This document shows, in pieces, positions 15,515 through 24,712 of a stretch of 64,000 nucleotides of DNA. Under the pieces are notes generated by a model that saw only the letters and a program-made list of their open reading frames with translations, made no database searches and was not told the origin of the DNA. The translations under genes were made by a program, and so were the position numbers. Origin of the DNA: Pseudomonas ekonensis. GTDB taxonomy: Bacteria > Pseudomonadota > Gammaproteobacteria > Pseudomonadales > Pseudomonadaceae. The stretch covers positions 1,703,501-1,767,500 of the forward strand of contig NZ_JAHSTS010000002.1 of the NCBI RefSeq assembly GCF_019145435.1. Direction: 5' to 3'. How positions within the stretch are numbered: the first letter of the stretch is position 1; each line of letters begins with the position of its first letter.

Positions 15515-17434
15515 ATGAATAGCTGGTTCGGCAACATCAGCGTGAACCTCAAACTGGGGCTGGGCTTCGGCCTTGTCCTGGCACTGACCTGCATCCTGGC
15601 GCTGACCGGCTGGACCAGCCTGGGCGGCCTGATTGACCGCAGCAACTGGATGAGCGACATCACCCAGCTCAACGCCGGCCTGACCAAGCTGCGCGTGGTG
15701 CGCCTGCAATACATGCTGACCAACGGCGACGAAACCGCCGCGCAGAACGTGCAGACCACCCTCGACGGCTTCGCCGCGCAGCAGCAGGCGCTGATCAGCA
15801 AGTTCAAGAGCCCGGAAAACGTCAAGCTGCTCAAGGAGCAGGCGCAGACCATCGCCGAGTACCAGACGTCGCTGAACAAGATGCGCAACGCCTACCGCAC
15901 CGGCAACAGCGCGCGCGACACCATGACCGCCAACGCCGAGACCGCCTACAACCAGCTTGAGACCATCAGCGACTTCGTCCGCCAACTGCCGATGAGCGAG
16001 CAGCGCTTCGAGCAGTTCCAGGCCATCACCGAAGCCAAGGAAGCGTTCATCCTGGCGCGCTACGAAGTGCGCGGCTACACCGCCACCACCAACGCCGACA
16101 CCGAGCAGAAAGCCGTCGCCCAACTGAATGTCGCGATCGCCAGCCTCAAGCAACTGAACGCGCACTTCGCCAGCTCCCAGCAGAGCGCCCTGCGCCAGTT
16201 GGAAGACGCCCTCGTCAGCTACCGCAGCGCCTTGCAGGCCTACAAGGCCGCCAACGCCGACGCCGTGCAGGCGCGCAAGGAAATGACCGACCAGGGCGCC
16301 ACCATCGTGACCCTGAGCGAGCAGCTGTACCAGATCCAGCTTGACCGCCGCGACGTGGAAAGCGCCCAGGCCCGCACCCTGCAACTGATCAGCACCCTGC
16401 TGGCGCTGCTGGTGGGCGTGATCGCCGCCGTGATCATCACCCGTCAGATCACCCGTCCTCTGCAGGAAACCCTGACCGTGGTCGAGCGCATCGCCAGCGG
16501 CGACCTGACCCAGAACGTCAAGGTCACCCGCCGCGACGAACTCGGCGTGCTGCAGCAAGGCATCGCCCGCATGGGCGTGACCCTGCGCGACCTGATCAGC
16601 GGCATCCGCGACGGCGTCACCCAGATCGCCAGCGCCGCCGAAGAGCTGTCGGCCGTCACCGAGCAGACCAGCGCCGGGGTCAACAGCCAGAAGGTCGAGA
16701 CCGATCAGGTCGCCACCGCCATGCACGAAATGACCGCCACTGTGCAGGAAGTCGCGCGCAACGCCGAAGAGGCCTCCCAGGCCGCTGCGGCCGCCGACGG
16801 CGAAGCCCGCGACGGCGACAAGGTGGTCAACGAAGCCATCGCCCAGATCGAGCGTCTGGCCAGCGAAGTGGTGCGCTCCACCGAAGCCATGACCGTGCTG
16901 CAGCAGGAAAGCGACAAGATCGGCAGCGTCATGGACGTGATCAAGGCCGTGGCCGAACAGACCAACCTGCTGGCCCTCAACGCCGCCATCGAAGCGGCCC
17001 GTGCCGGTGAGGCGGGCCGTGGGTTCGCCGTGGTCGCCGACGAAGTCCGCGGCCTGGCCCAGCGCACGCAGAAGTCCACCGAGGAAATCGAAGGCCTGGT
17101 GGCGGGCCTGCAGAACGGCACCCAGCAAGTGGCCGCCGTGATGAACAACAGTCGCGCCCTGACCGACAGCAGCGTGGCCCTGACCCGCAAGGCCGGCGAC
17201 TCCCTGGAGAACATCACCCGCACGGTGTCGAACATCCAGTCGATGAACCAGCAGATCGCCGCCGCCGCCGAGCAGCAGAGCGCCGTGGCCGAAGAGATCA
17301 GCCGCAGCATCATCAACGTGCGCGACGTGTCCGAACAGACCGCCGCCGCAAGCGACGAGACCGCCGCGTCCAGCGTCGAGCTGGCCCGCCTGGGCGGTCA
17401 GCTGCAGCAGATGGTGAGTCACTTCCGCGTCTGA
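15515..17434 (+). CDS. Methyl-accepting chemotaxis protein, McpS-like (HBM sensor domain)
   Basis: This 639-residue chemoreceptor feeds the CheA/CheW pathway. Transmembrane segment 1 is at about 13-32 and segment 2 at about 290-311 ([20 protein letters not shown]). The periplasmic domain between them is about 255 residues and almost wholly helical, the size of the helical bimodular (HBM) domain of P. putida McpS, which senses TCA intermediates and acetate. A HAMP domain follows at about 312-365, and the signalling hairpin tip [19 protein letters not shown] at about 481-499. There is no CheR-binding pentapeptide tail. GGAGG precedes ATG 15515 by 7 bp. The ligand is inferred only from domain size. 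Confidence 0.88.
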   Translation: MNSWFGNISVNLKLGLGFGLVLALTCILALTGWTSLGGLIDRSNWMSDITQLNAGLTKLRVVRLQYMLTNGDETAAQNVQTTLDGFAAQQQALISKFKSPENVKLLKEQAQTIAEYQTSLNKMRNAYRTGNSARDTMTANAETAYNQLETISDFVRQLPMSEQRFEQFQAITEAKEAFILARYEVRGYTATTNADTEQKAVAQLNVAIASLKQLNAHFASSQQSALRQLEDALVSYRSALQAYKAANADAVQARKEMTDQGATIVTLSEQLYQIQLDRRDVESAQARTLQLISTLLALLVGVIAAVIITRQITRPLQETLTVVERIASGDLTQNVKVTRRDELGVLQQGIARMGVTLRDLISGIRDGVTQIASAAEELSAVTEQTSAGVNSQKVETDQVATAMHEMTATVQEVARNAEEASQAAAAADGEARDGDKVVNEAIAQIERLASEVVRSTEAMTVLQQESDKIGSVMDVIKAVAEQTNLLALNAAIEAARAGEAGRGFAVVADEVRGLAQRTQKSTEEIEGLVAGLQNGTQQVAAVMNNSRALTDSSVALTRKAGDSLENITRTVSNIQSMNQQIAAAAEQQSAVAEEISRSIINVRDVSEQTAAASDETAASSVELARLGGQLQQMVSHFRV

Positions 17435-17465
17435 TGCAGGGCGCCTGATCAGCGCCGCCGCAATG

Positions 17466-17518
17466 AAAAAGCCCGCCGTCGCAGTGATTCAACATCACTG
17501 CGACGGCGGGCTTTTTTT
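17466..17518. terminator. Strong rho-independent terminator after the chemoreceptor
   Basis: An almost perfect long hairpin has an 18-bp arm, GCCCGCCGTCGCAGTGAT, a TCAAC loop, the complementary arm, A residues on one side and T7 on the other. It can act in both directions and also ends the leftward antitoxin transcript. Confidence 0.93.
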
Positions 17519-17526
17519 GGGATAAG

Positions 17527-17784
17527 TCAGGGATCACTCGGTGCCGCTGCACTCAAAGTCCTTAACACTGCGGGTCTCGACGGCATATCGAGTTCTGCGC
17601 CCCCCACTTCTCTGAACCGGTCGCGGATGCGACTGCCCAGTCCGCCCGACAGCCCTGTCGCTGTCAGGGCACGCTGCAAGATGAACCGGGCCTCTTCTTC
17701 CATTGAACGCCCGTTTTGAGCAGCGACAATTCGAAGCTGTTCTTTCATGTCGTCGTCGAGATTACGAATGATGATGCTGGCCAT
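17527..17784 (-). CDS. Orphan FitA-like ribbon-helix-helix antitoxin
   Basis: This 85-residue protein begins with the ribbon-helix-helix strand and helices of FitA/Arc-type antitoxins (MASIIIRNLDDDMKEQLRIV, then NGRSMEEEARFILQRAL). It has the toxin-binding tail RFREVGGAELDMPSR near the C-terminus. CAGGAGGA precedes ATG 17784. FitA is normally followed by an overlapping gene for the PIN-domain RNase FitB/VapC. Here the frame stops nine bases from the chemoreceptor terminator, with no toxin gene on either strand. It may be the survivor of a decayed toxin-antitoxin pair, or may neutralise a toxin encoded elsewhere. Confidence 0.8.
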   Translation of the reverse strand: MASIIIRNLDDDMKEQLRIVAAQNGRSMEEEARFILQRALTATGLSGGLGSRIRDRFREVGGAELDMPSRPAVLRTLSAAAPSDP

Positions 17785-17868
17785 GACGTCCTCCTGCAAT
17801 CGATGAAAATCGTTGATCGCAGGCTAGAAAATCACGACCGGATGATGATCGACAAGGACTGAACGGTC

Positions 17869-18237
17869 TCAAACACAAATCGCATTGGTGAACACCAACC
17901 GGTTCCCGAACGGATCGGTCACGGTCATGTCCTGGCTGCCCCACGGCATGGCCTGGATGCCCGGGCGGGCGAATTTGTAGGCCTTGGCGATCAGTTGCTG
18001 CTGGAACGCTTCCAGCTCGTCGGTCTCGATGCGCAGGGCCGAGCCCGGCGTGGCGTCGCCGTGGTGTTCGGACAGGTGCAGCACGCAGTCGCCCCGGGAG
18101 ACTTGCAGGTACAGCGGGAAGCCTTCTTCGAAGCGGTGCTGCCAATCGATCGTGAAGCCGAGGAAACCGACGTAGAACTCGATCGCCTTGGCCTCATCGA
18201 AAATCCGCAGGATCGGAGTGGTTTTGCCGAAGCTCAT
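17869..18237 (-). CDS. VOC-superfamily protein (glyoxalase/bleomycin-resistance fold)
   Basis: This 122-residue protein has two beta-alpha-beta-beta-beta modules of the vicinal-oxygen-chelate fold: LRIFDEAKAIEFYVGFLGFTIDW at the start and MTVTDPFGNRLVFTN at the end. The latter is the classic closing motif of glyoxalase/bleomycin-resistance-like proteins. It could bind a drug or act as a small metal-dependent enzyme; nothing local narrows this. ATG 18237 is chosen because the homology starts there. It is monocistronic, with 84 bp to the antitoxin gene. Confidence 0.82.
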   Translation of the reverse strand: MSFGKTTPILRIFDEAKAIEFYVGFLGFTIDWQHRFEEGFPLYLQVSRGDCVLHLSEHHGDATPGSALRIETDELEAFQQQLIAKAYKFARPGIQAMPWGSQDMTVTDPFGNRLVFTNAICV

Positions 18238-18355
18238 GGGTTGCTCCCTGACTGATTGGCCCCAATTGTAGACGGGCTGGATGTCAGCGCTTCGGCCTGC
18301 GCACGGCATTCTTTAATTGCAATGTGCCACCACTGTGACGCACTGCTCGGAATCC

Positions 18356-19813
18356 TCAGCGAAATCCCTCGCGCAGGTCGCCCCGGCGCGCCAGAAACCG
18401 CCCTTCCCGGCTCCCTGTGGCTAGCCCGTCGCGGTAGCTCAAAGCGCCGTTGACCCACACGCCGTCGATCCCCTGGGCCGGCCGTTGCGGGTCGTTGAAG
18501 TCCGCCACGTCGCGCACGGTGGCCGGATCGAACAGCACCAGGTCCGCCCAATGCCCTTCGCGGATCTCCCCGCGTTGCGCCAGGCCGAAGCGCTTGGCCG
18601 ACAGCCCGGTCATCTTGTGCACGGCGGTGTGCAGCGCAAACAGCCCGACATCGCGGCTGAAATGCCCCAGCACCCGAGGGAACGCGCCCCACAGGCGAGG
18701 ATGCGGGAACGGGTCTTCCGGCAGGCCGTCGGAGCCGACCATCGTCAGCGGATGCGCGAGGATCCGTCGCACGTCGTTCTCGTCCATGCCGTAATACACC
18801 GCGCCCGCCGGTTGCAGGCGTCGCGCCGCCTCCAGCAGCGGCACGCGCCACTCGGCGGCGATGTCGGCCAGGTCGCGGCCGCCCATCTGCGGGTGGGGCG
18901 TGGACCAGGTGACGGTGATGCGGTGGGCGTCGGTGACTTGCTTGAGATCCAGGGTCGAGGAACTGGCCGCGTAGGGATAGCAGTCGCAGCCCACCGGATG
19001 GGTCTTCGCCGCCGCCTCCAGGGACGCCAGCAGTTGCGGGCTGCGCCCCCAGTTGCCGACACCGGCGCATTTGAGGTGGGAGACGATCACCGGCGAGCGC
19101 GCATGGCGGCCGATGCGGAACGCTTCGTCCATGGCCTCCAGCACCGGTTCGAATTCGCTGCGCAGGTGGGTGGTGTACACCGCGCCGAAGGCGTTCAGTT
19201 CCTCGGTCAGTTGCATCACCTCCTCGGTGGACGCCGAGAACGCGCTCGCATAGGCCAGGCCTGTGGATAACCCCAGGGCGCCCGCTTCGAGGCTGTCGCG
19301 CAACTGCTCGCGCATCGCGGTGATTTCTTCGGCGCTGGCGGTGCGGAACAGGTCATCAAGGTGATTGCTGCGCAGCGCCGTGTGCCCGACCAGCGCCGCC
19401 ACGTTCAGCGTCGTGTTCGCCGACTCGACCGCCGCCCGGTAATCGCGAAAGCGTGGATAGACGAACGCCGCCGCACTGCCCAGCAGGTTCATCGGATCCG
19501 GCGGATCGCCCCGCAGGCTGACCGGCGCGGCGCTGATCCCGCAGTTGCCGACGATCACCGTGGTCACTCCCTGGCTGAGCTTGGGCAGCATCTGCGGCTG
19601 GCGGATCACCACGGTGTCGTCGTGGGTGTGCACGTCGATGAACCCCGGCGCCAGCACCCGACCGGCCGCGTCGATCTCTTCGCGGGCGCGGGCATCCGGC
19701 AGGTCGCCGATGCGTTCGATGCGGCCGGCGCGCAGCGCAACGTCGGCGGTGTAGCCAGGGGCGTTGCTGCCGTCGATGACGTGGGCGTTGCGGATCAGTG
19801 TGTCGTAGCGCAT
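18356..19813 (-). CDS. N-acyl-D-amino-acid deacylase (D-aminoacylase)
   Basis: This 485-residue amidohydrolase-superfamily enzyme releases D-amino acids from their N-acyl derivatives. Metal and active-site motifs: H62 and H64 in FIDVHTHDD, VIVSHLKCAG, GCDCYPYAASS and the Asp in VGSDGLPEDPFPHPR. The D-aminoacylase trademark TTVIVGNCGISAAP is present. Length is standard. CCGGAG lies 5 bp before the ATG. It sits 24 bp behind the ydcF-like gene and is the last gene of a leftward operon that starts with a carbamoyltransferase. This suggests the acylated or carbamoylated compound handled by the operon may contain an amino acid. Confidence 0.88.
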   Translation of the reverse strand: MRYDTLIRNAHVIDGSNAPGYTADVALRAGRIERIGDLPDARAREEIDAAGRVLAPGFIDVHTHDDTVVIRQPQMLPKLSQGVTTVIVGNCGISAAPVSLRGDPPDPMNLLGSAAAFVYPRFRDYRAAVESANTTLNVAALVGHTALRSNHLDDLFRTASAEEITAMREQLRDSLEAGALGLSTGLAYASAFSASTEEVMQLTEELNAFGAVYTTHLRSEFEPVLEAMDEAFRIGRHARSPVIVSHLKCAGVGNWGRSPQLLASLEAAAKTHPVGCDCYPYAASSSTLDLKQVTDAHRITVTWSTPHPQMGGRDLADIAAEWRVPLLEAARRLQPAGAVYYGMDENDVRRILAHPLTMVGSDGLPEDPFPHPRLWGAFPRVLGHFSRDVGLFALHTAVHKMTGLSAKRFGLAQRGEIREGHWADLVLFDPATVRDVADFNDPQRPAQGIDGVWVNGALSYRDGLATGSREGRFLARRGDLREGFR

Positions 19814-19837
19814 GGGGTCTCCGGCATCAGGCCAGCG

Positions 19838-20476
19838 TCAGTCCCTTCCCTTGATCAGATGATGATCGAATCCCTGCTCGATCAGGTAGCGCCAGGCCAC
19901 CTGGACATCTTCCGGGATTTCCTGCCCGACCTGAAAGCCCAGCGACGGATAAACCTTGATCCGGTGCACATCCCCGACCATTTCGTCGATCAGCCCCAGC
20001 ACGCCGATCAGATGGCTGACCCCGTCGGGAAAGCCGAACGCCGGCGCATCCACCCACGCGTCGAGCTCCGGCCACTGCACGGGCAAGGTCAGCGCCACGC
20101 GCCGGATCGAGTTGGGTTTGGTCAGGAACGTCGCCCGGCGCACGTCCGGAAACAGCGCCCTGGCGAAGGCGATGTTCTCGGCGAAATTGGTGGCGCGGCG
20201 CTCCAGGGTGAACCGCTGCGCCGGCACCCCCAGCATAAGGGCCCGTTGCGCAAAGACATCGGCTTCGGGACGTTCCCACAAATGCTTCGTCCAGTTGCCG
20301 GTGTTGCCGGTGAACAGCAGGTGCGGGGCGACGCCGCGCTTGAGCAGCTCGCAGGCGTAGTCGCAGACCCGCAGGTCGTAGGAGCCGCAGACCACGATCA
20401 GCTCGCAGGGCTCGTGCCCGCGTCCCGACCCGAGAAAGTCCCACAGGACGCTGGCGTGCTTGAGGGTGGGCGTCAT
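19838..20476 (-). CDS. YdcF-like (DUF218) protein
   Basis: This 212-residue protein resembles the DUF218/YdcF family, Rossmann-like proteins of which E. coli YdcF binds S-adenosylmethionine; no reaction is established. Family features: IVVCGSYDLRVCDYACELLKRG near residues 27-48, LLFTGNTGNW, the ATNFAENIAFAR segment and a TFLTKPNSIRR strand. There are no membrane spans, unlike the ElyC/SanA branch. It overlaps the HAD phosphatase stop/start by ATGA (20473-20476), so the two are translationally coupled. Confidence 0.75.
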   Translation of the reverse strand: MTPTLKHASVLWDFLGSGRGHEPCELIVVCGSYDLRVCDYACELLKRGVAPHLLFTGNTGNWTKHLWERPEADVFAQRALMLGVPAQRFTLERRATNFAENIAFARALFPDVRRATFLTKPNSIRRVALTLPVQWPELDAWVDAPAFGFPDGVSHLIGVLGLIDEMVGDVHRIKVYPSLGFQVGQEIPEDVQVAWRYLIEQGFDHHLIKGRD

Positions 20477-21171
20477 GAAAGAACCGCCTCCCGGGCACCG
20501 AGGACCAGGCCGCCGTCGGCGTAGCCATGGGCCGACTCCGCCGCCAGCGAGACCGGCAGCCGGGTGAAGTCGGCGTACGCGCACACGGCGCCGTGCCCGG
20601 TCAGGGTCGGGTCGTCGCCGATGCCGATGCACAGCGCGCCGCTGCCGGTGGCCGACTGCACGCCGCTGACGGAGTCTTCGAAGACCAGGCATTCATCGCC
20701 TCGGCAGCCCAGCCGCGCCGCCGCCAGGTGATAGGGATCGGGCGCAGGCTTGCCGTGGCGCACATCGTCACGGCAGATGACGGTGTCGAAGGCCGAGACC
20801 AAATCGTGCTGCTGCAGGACGTGCTCGACCCGCGCCCGCCAACTGCTGGTCACCAGGGCCATGGGGACGCGGCCCTTGAGCCGGCCGATCAGTTCGGCGA
20901 CGCCCGGCATCAGCGCGCAAGCGGAACGTTCCTCGATGGCGTCGACTTCCTGCTTGATCGCCGCCCGCTTGCGTGCGTCGAAGCGGCCGAACAGGGCCTG
21001 CAAGGTGTAGCCGCCGGGGCGGCCGTGAATGTGCTCGTCGATGAACGCCTGGTCGACGGCGATTGCGTACTGGCGCGCCACGGTCGTCCAGGCGAGCTCG
21101 ATGATCTCGCGGGACTGGATCAGCACGCCGTCCATGTCAAAGCAGACGGCTGTAAACGTTCTTGGTGTCAT
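20473..21171 (-). CDS. HAD-IA family phosphatase (beta-phosphoglucomutase/Gph-like)
   Basis: This 232-residue haloacid-dehalogenase-like hydrolase has nucleophile Asp12 and acid Asp14 in CFDMDGVL, motif II Ser/Thr in MALVTSS, motif III Lys in RHGKPAPDPY, and motif IV in CLVFEDSVSGVQSA. The alpha-helical cap after motif I marks subclass IA; members remove phosphate from sugars or small metabolites. It is encoded inside the carbamoyltransferase operon. Its start overlaps the 3' end of the MFS gene by 35 bp, and its stop overlaps the next start as ATGA. Confidence 0.85.
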   Translation of the reverse strand: MTPRTFTAVCFDMDGVLIQSREIIELAWTTVARQYAIAVDQAFIDEHIHGRPGGYTLQALFGRFDARKRAAIKQEVDAIEERSACALMPGVAELIGRLKGRVPMALVTSSWRARVEHVLQQHDLVSAFDTVICRDDVRHGKPAPDPYHLAAARLGCRGDECLVFEDSVSGVQSATGSGALCIGIGDDPTLTGHGAVCAYADFTRLPVSLAAESAHGYADGGLVLGAREAVLS

Positions 21172-22312
21172 CCGTTGAACTTCGCATTCTCTGGTGGGCG
21201 ATGAAGGCCAGCGCCGTGCCGGCCAGGGCGAACAGGGCCATGACGCGATAGGACCACTGCGGCAGTGTCTCGTACAGGTAGCCGGCGAACGGCGTGGCCA
21301 GCCCCATGGGCAACGCGACGGCCAGCGAATAGTAGACGCCCTGGGTGAAGACCTGGATGTCCTGCGGCGCATGATCGCGGATCAGGCGCATGATCGCCGA
21401 ATGGTAGGCGGCGAAGCTCAGGGCGTGTAGGCATTGCCCCAGCACGATCAGCGACAGCGTGTCGCTGTCGGAGAAGAACGCCCAGCGCACGGCGGCGCAG
21501 ACGCTGGAGACCATCACCACCGGCAACGCCGGCCAGTGCGCCAGGACTTTGTTGGAGAACGCGAAATAGGTGATTTCCGCCAGCACCGCCAGCGCCCAGA
21601 ACGCGCCGATCCAGCTCGCGGAATACCCCTTCACGCCCCAGCCGATCGATGCGGTGGAAAAGTACAGGGTGTGGCTCAACTGAATGCAGCTGGCCGCCGC
21701 GATCGCGATCAGCAACGGCTTGTGGGCGAACAGCGCTGTCCAGTCCGGACGCTTGGGGGTGCGTCCGGCCGGCGCCGGCGGCGTGCGCGGCACCCGATGC
21801 TTGAGCCACAGGCAGGCCACGCCGGTGAAGGCCATGCTCGCCGCGATCACCAGCGGCACCCAGGACTGGCCTTGCTGCGCAAACAGCAGGCCGCCGAGGG
21901 TCGACGTCAGGATGAACGCCGAAGAGCCCACCGCCCGCACCCAGCCGTAGTTCTGCAAGGCCTGCTTGTCGCGCTTGAGCAGATAGGACTCGGACAGCGG
22001 CAGCACCACCATCCACAACCCGCCGAACAGGATGCTCAGGCACACGAATCCCCACAGCTGCACCGGCATGAAATGGAACAGCAGCGTGCACAGCGCCGCC
22101 GCGAAACCGAGCGCGGCGGCCAGGCGCAGCTGATCCACGCGCCAGTCGGCCACGTAGGTGATCAGCACGCCGGTCACCACCTGCGGCCAGTACACCGCCG
22201 CGATCAGCAGGCCGATCTGGCTGGCGCTGAAGCCCAGCGAGTCCAGCCAGGTCGGCCAGAACGGATAGATGATCCCTTCCGCCGCAAAGAAACCGAAAAA
22301 GATCAGATACAT
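21137..22312 (-). CDS. MFS transporter (MFS_1-like/PPP family)
   Basis: This 391-residue membrane protein has about twelve hydrophobic segments in two halves. The N-terminus (LIFFGFFAAEGIIYPFWPTWL) resembles the phenylpropionate-permease/nucleoside-symporter-like branch of the major facilitator superfamily, with a charged loop after TM6 (HRVPRTPPAPAGRTPKRPDW). It probably moves the metabolite of the operon in or out. It lies between the carbamoyltransferase (63 bp upstream) and the HAD phosphatase (overlapping). Confidence 0.82.
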   Translation of the reverse strand: MYLIFFGFFAAEGIIYPFWPTWLDSLGFSASQIGLLIAAVYWPQVVTGVLITYVADWRVDQLRLAAALGFAAALCTLLFHFMPVQLWGFVCLSILFGGLWMVVLPLSESYLLKRDKQALQNYGWVRAVGSSAFILTSTLGGLLFAQQGQSWVPLVIAASMAFTGVACLWLKHRVPRTPPAPAGRTPKRPDWTALFAHKPLLIAIAAASCIQLSHTLYFSTASIGWGVKGYSASWIGAFWALAVLAEITYFAFSNKVLAHWPALPVVMVSSVCAAVRWAFFSDSDTLSLIVLGQCLHALSFAAYHSAIMRLIRDHAPQDIQVFTQGVYYSLAVALPMGLATPFAGYLYETLPQWSYRVMALFALAGTALAFIAHQRMRSSTDDTKNVYSRLL

Positions 22313-22375
22313 TCGTCATCCATAGGACTTGCCCCCGGTCAGGGCTCCGGCGGAGCCCTGCTGTCGGTCTTGCGT

Positions 22376-24097
22376 CTATTCGAAACGGTGCTGGGTGAAG
22401 CGGTTCTTGCCCTTGCGCCAGACGATCAGCGATTCGCTCATCACCACCAGGTCCACCATCCCCTCCTTCAACGCATCCAGGGCATCCCGGGACGTGCAGA
22501 CGATGGGCTCCTCATGGCGGTTGAACGAGGTGTTGATCAAGGCGGTCTGGCCGGTCTTTTCGTGCCAGGCGGTCAGCAGGCGATGCATGAACGGATCGGC
22601 CTGCGGACGGATGACCTGCGGCCGTGCGGTGCCGTCGATGTGCACCACCGCCGGGCTCGCCTCGCGAAACTGCGGATGGCAATCGTAGGTCATGGTCATG
22701 GTGTCCGCCGCCACCTGGCTTTCCTCCCAGCCGACGTAGCAGGCCGCCGCCTGTTCGATGGCGGTGACCGGGCCGAACGGCATGAACTCGGTGCGGTGCA
22801 TGCGCTTGTTCAGCCAGTCGTTCACCTCGGCGTCCTGCGCGTGGTAAACGATGCTGCGGTTGCACAGCGAACGCGGGCCGAACTCCATCTTGCCCTTGAA
22901 CATGCCCAGCACCTGGTTTTCCTGCAACGCCTCGGTGAGCACCTCGATGAGGTTCGACGGCGTGTGGTAGCCGAGCTCGGGGTAGTCGCGGTGGATCAGG
23001 TTGATGTTCTGCGACACGCTGCGCGAATCCGGCCCGAGCATCATCGACGGAGCCCTGAAGCGGGTGCCGTTCTCCAGGTACGCCGCGCCGACCGCCGCCG
23101 CCAGGGCCAGGCCGCCGTCGCCCATGCACGGCAGCACGTAGACATCCTTCACGCCGGGGATCTCGCGCAGGCGCTGGTTGAGCTTCACGTTGCCGAACAC
23201 GCCGCCGGCCAGGCACAGGGCGGCGCTGCCCCGTTGCGCCAGGTGATGGCTGACGGTCGCCACCAGCAGGTCTTCGGTGTGGCGCTGGGCGGCCGCCGCG
23301 ATGTCCTCGGGGGTCTCATCGGCCAGCAGGGCCTGCAGGCTGTCGGCGTAGTGGTCGTAGGACGGCAGGAACAGGTCGCCGCACACCGCCTTGATGCGCC
23401 CGTCCTCGAACCGGATCATCTGCTGCATCACGCCCAGCAGCTTCTGCGGGTCGCCGAACGCGGCCAGGCCGGTGATCTTGCCCTCGTGCCGGTTGGGCTT
23501 GTAGCCCAGCAGGCGGGTGATGCGCCCGTAGAAATAGCCCAGGCTGTCGATGCTGGTCTCGCGCTGCAGCACGGTGGTTTCGTTCGGGCCGTACCAGCTC
23601 ACGGTCAGGGACTGGAAGTCGCCGCGTCCGTCGCAGGTCAGGGTCAGCGCCTCCTCGAACGGCGAGCAGACGTAGGCCCCCAGGGCATGGCACTCATGGT
23701 GGTCGATGAAGTAGGCCTTGCCGGCCAGGCCGTTGTCCGCGATGAAGCGGTCGAACTCGGCGCGCTTTTCCTTATCGTTGCGGATCTCGTCGGTGACGCG
23801 CTTGCGGAACTGCGCAAGGCCTTCGGGATTGTTCCGCGCCTCCTCGACGATGCGGTCGAAGTACAGCTCCATGTGCTTGTCGGCGTTGAAGCCGGCGTTC
23901 CATCCGTACGCCACATGGTCGAGATCCTCCAGCGAAACGCCGGCATGGCTCAGCACGAATTCGATGGACTGGGCGGGCCAGACCTTGTGGTCCTTGATCC
24001 GGGTGAAGCGTTCTTCGCTGACCGCAGACAGAATCTGACCGTCGCGCACCAGGCAAGCGCCCGACAGATCGTTGTTGGTGATCCCTAGAATGAGCAT
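22376..24097 (-). CDS. NodU/CmcH-family O-carbamoyltransferase
   Basis: This 573-residue enzyme transfers carbamoyl from carbamoyl phosphate, via a carbamoyl-adenylate, to a hydroxyl, as in NodU, CmcH and TobZ. The N-terminal Kae1/YrdC-like fold begins MLILGITNNDLSGACLV. Metal-binding histidines H133, H134 and H137 lie in DHHECHALG. LCLAGGVFGNVKLNQ and the C-terminal domain motifs FGPRSLCNRSI and NTSFNRHEEPIV are family signatures. It is the first gene of a leftward five-gene operon with a carrier, a phosphatase, a YdcF-like protein and a D-aminoacylase. The acceptor is unknown. Confidence 0.9.
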   Translation of the reverse strand: MLILGITNNDLSGACLVRDGQILSAVSEERFTRIKDHKVWPAQSIEFVLSHAGVSLEDLDHVAYGWNAGFNADKHMELYFDRIVEEARNNPEGLAQFRKRVTDEIRNDKEKRAEFDRFIADNGLAGKAYFIDHHECHALGAYVCSPFEEALTLTCDGRGDFQSLTVSWYGPNETTVLQRETSIDSLGYFYGRITRLLGYKPNRHEGKITGLAAFGDPQKLLGVMQQMIRFEDGRIKAVCGDLFLPSYDHYADSLQALLADETPEDIAAAAQRHTEDLLVATVSHHLAQRGSAALCLAGGVFGNVKLNQRLREIPGVKDVYVLPCMGDGGLALAAAVGAAYLENGTRFRAPSMMLGPDSRSVSQNINLIHRDYPELGYHTPSNLIEVLTEALQENQVLGMFKGKMEFGPRSLCNRSIVYHAQDAEVNDWLNKRMHRTEFMPFGPVTAIEQAAACYVGWEESQVAADTMTMTYDCHPQFREASPAVVHIDGTARPQVIRPQADPFMHRLLTAWHEKTGQTALINTSFNRHEEPIVCTSRDALDALKEGMVDLVVMSESLIVWRKGKNRFTQHRFE

Positions 24098-24262
24098 GAC
24101 TGTTCCCTGTTATTGCCGACTTCATGGATGAGCGCGCCCGTGCGCCAGGCATCAGGTGCCCGGGCCCATGGCGGATTCCGGCCGTCAGTGGCCGTAGGTC
24201 GTTAACAAGTGAGGCGGCGAAGCCGTTCCGTTCGCCGGGACATGCCTTTAGGGGAGGGCATC

Positions 24263-24319
24263 ATGAGTGCGCATGGTCATCGCCAATTCCTTTTGCAAAA
24301 AAAACTCCACGGGAGGTAA
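24263..24319 (+). CDS. Possible 18-residue peptide ORF with strong ribosome-binding site
   Basis: In the 615-base gap upstream of the carbamoyltransferase, AGGGGAGGG lies 4 bp before an ATG that opens an 18-codon frame ending in TAA (MSAHGHRQFLLQKKLHGR). The excellent Shine-Dalgarno sequence and the lack of any following gene on this strand make it a candidate small peptide. No homologue is known to me. The rest of 24098-24498 shows no other gene. Confidence 0.25.
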   Translation: MSAHGHRQFLLQKKLHGR

Positions 24320-24498
24320 CCCACTCACACGGCCTCATGCCTGACATCAAGTGGGTGCCGGACCTGCAGTATCGAATCTGCGTGTCCGGGAATCAGCCTA
24401 GCCGCAATTGTGCGGAGCGCCCGCAAAACGCGACCTAAAATTTAAATGCCGCCCGAAGTCTTTTGTTTCCAAAGGTTTGCGCGACTCAAGACACACAT

Positions 24499-24692
24499 GT
24501 GTAGGAGCGAGCCTGCTCGCGATGGCGGTCTGTCAGTCGGCATTGGCATCGACTGACCCTACGCCATCGCGGGCAAGCCCGCTCCCACAGTGGTTTTCGG
24601 TGATTCGCGATACCTGTGGGAGCTGGCTTGCCAGCGATGGCGGCAGTCCAGGTGCCGCAGGGAATGATTAATACAGTTGCTCCCACAGGTTT
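24499..24692. repeat. REP cluster (three REP units plus fragment)
   Basis: Pseudomonas REP units lie at 24499-24530 (GAGCGAGCCTGCTCGCGATGG), 24562-24593 (opposite orientation) and 24612-24644, with a half unit GCTCCCACAGG near 24678-24688. Each is an imperfect palindrome; the alternating orientation is the usual BIME/REPIN layout. They probably act as transcript-end or processing structures between the two leftward units. Confidence 0.88.
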
Positions 24693-24712
24693 CTCGGTGC
24701 GTGGAGGGGCGG

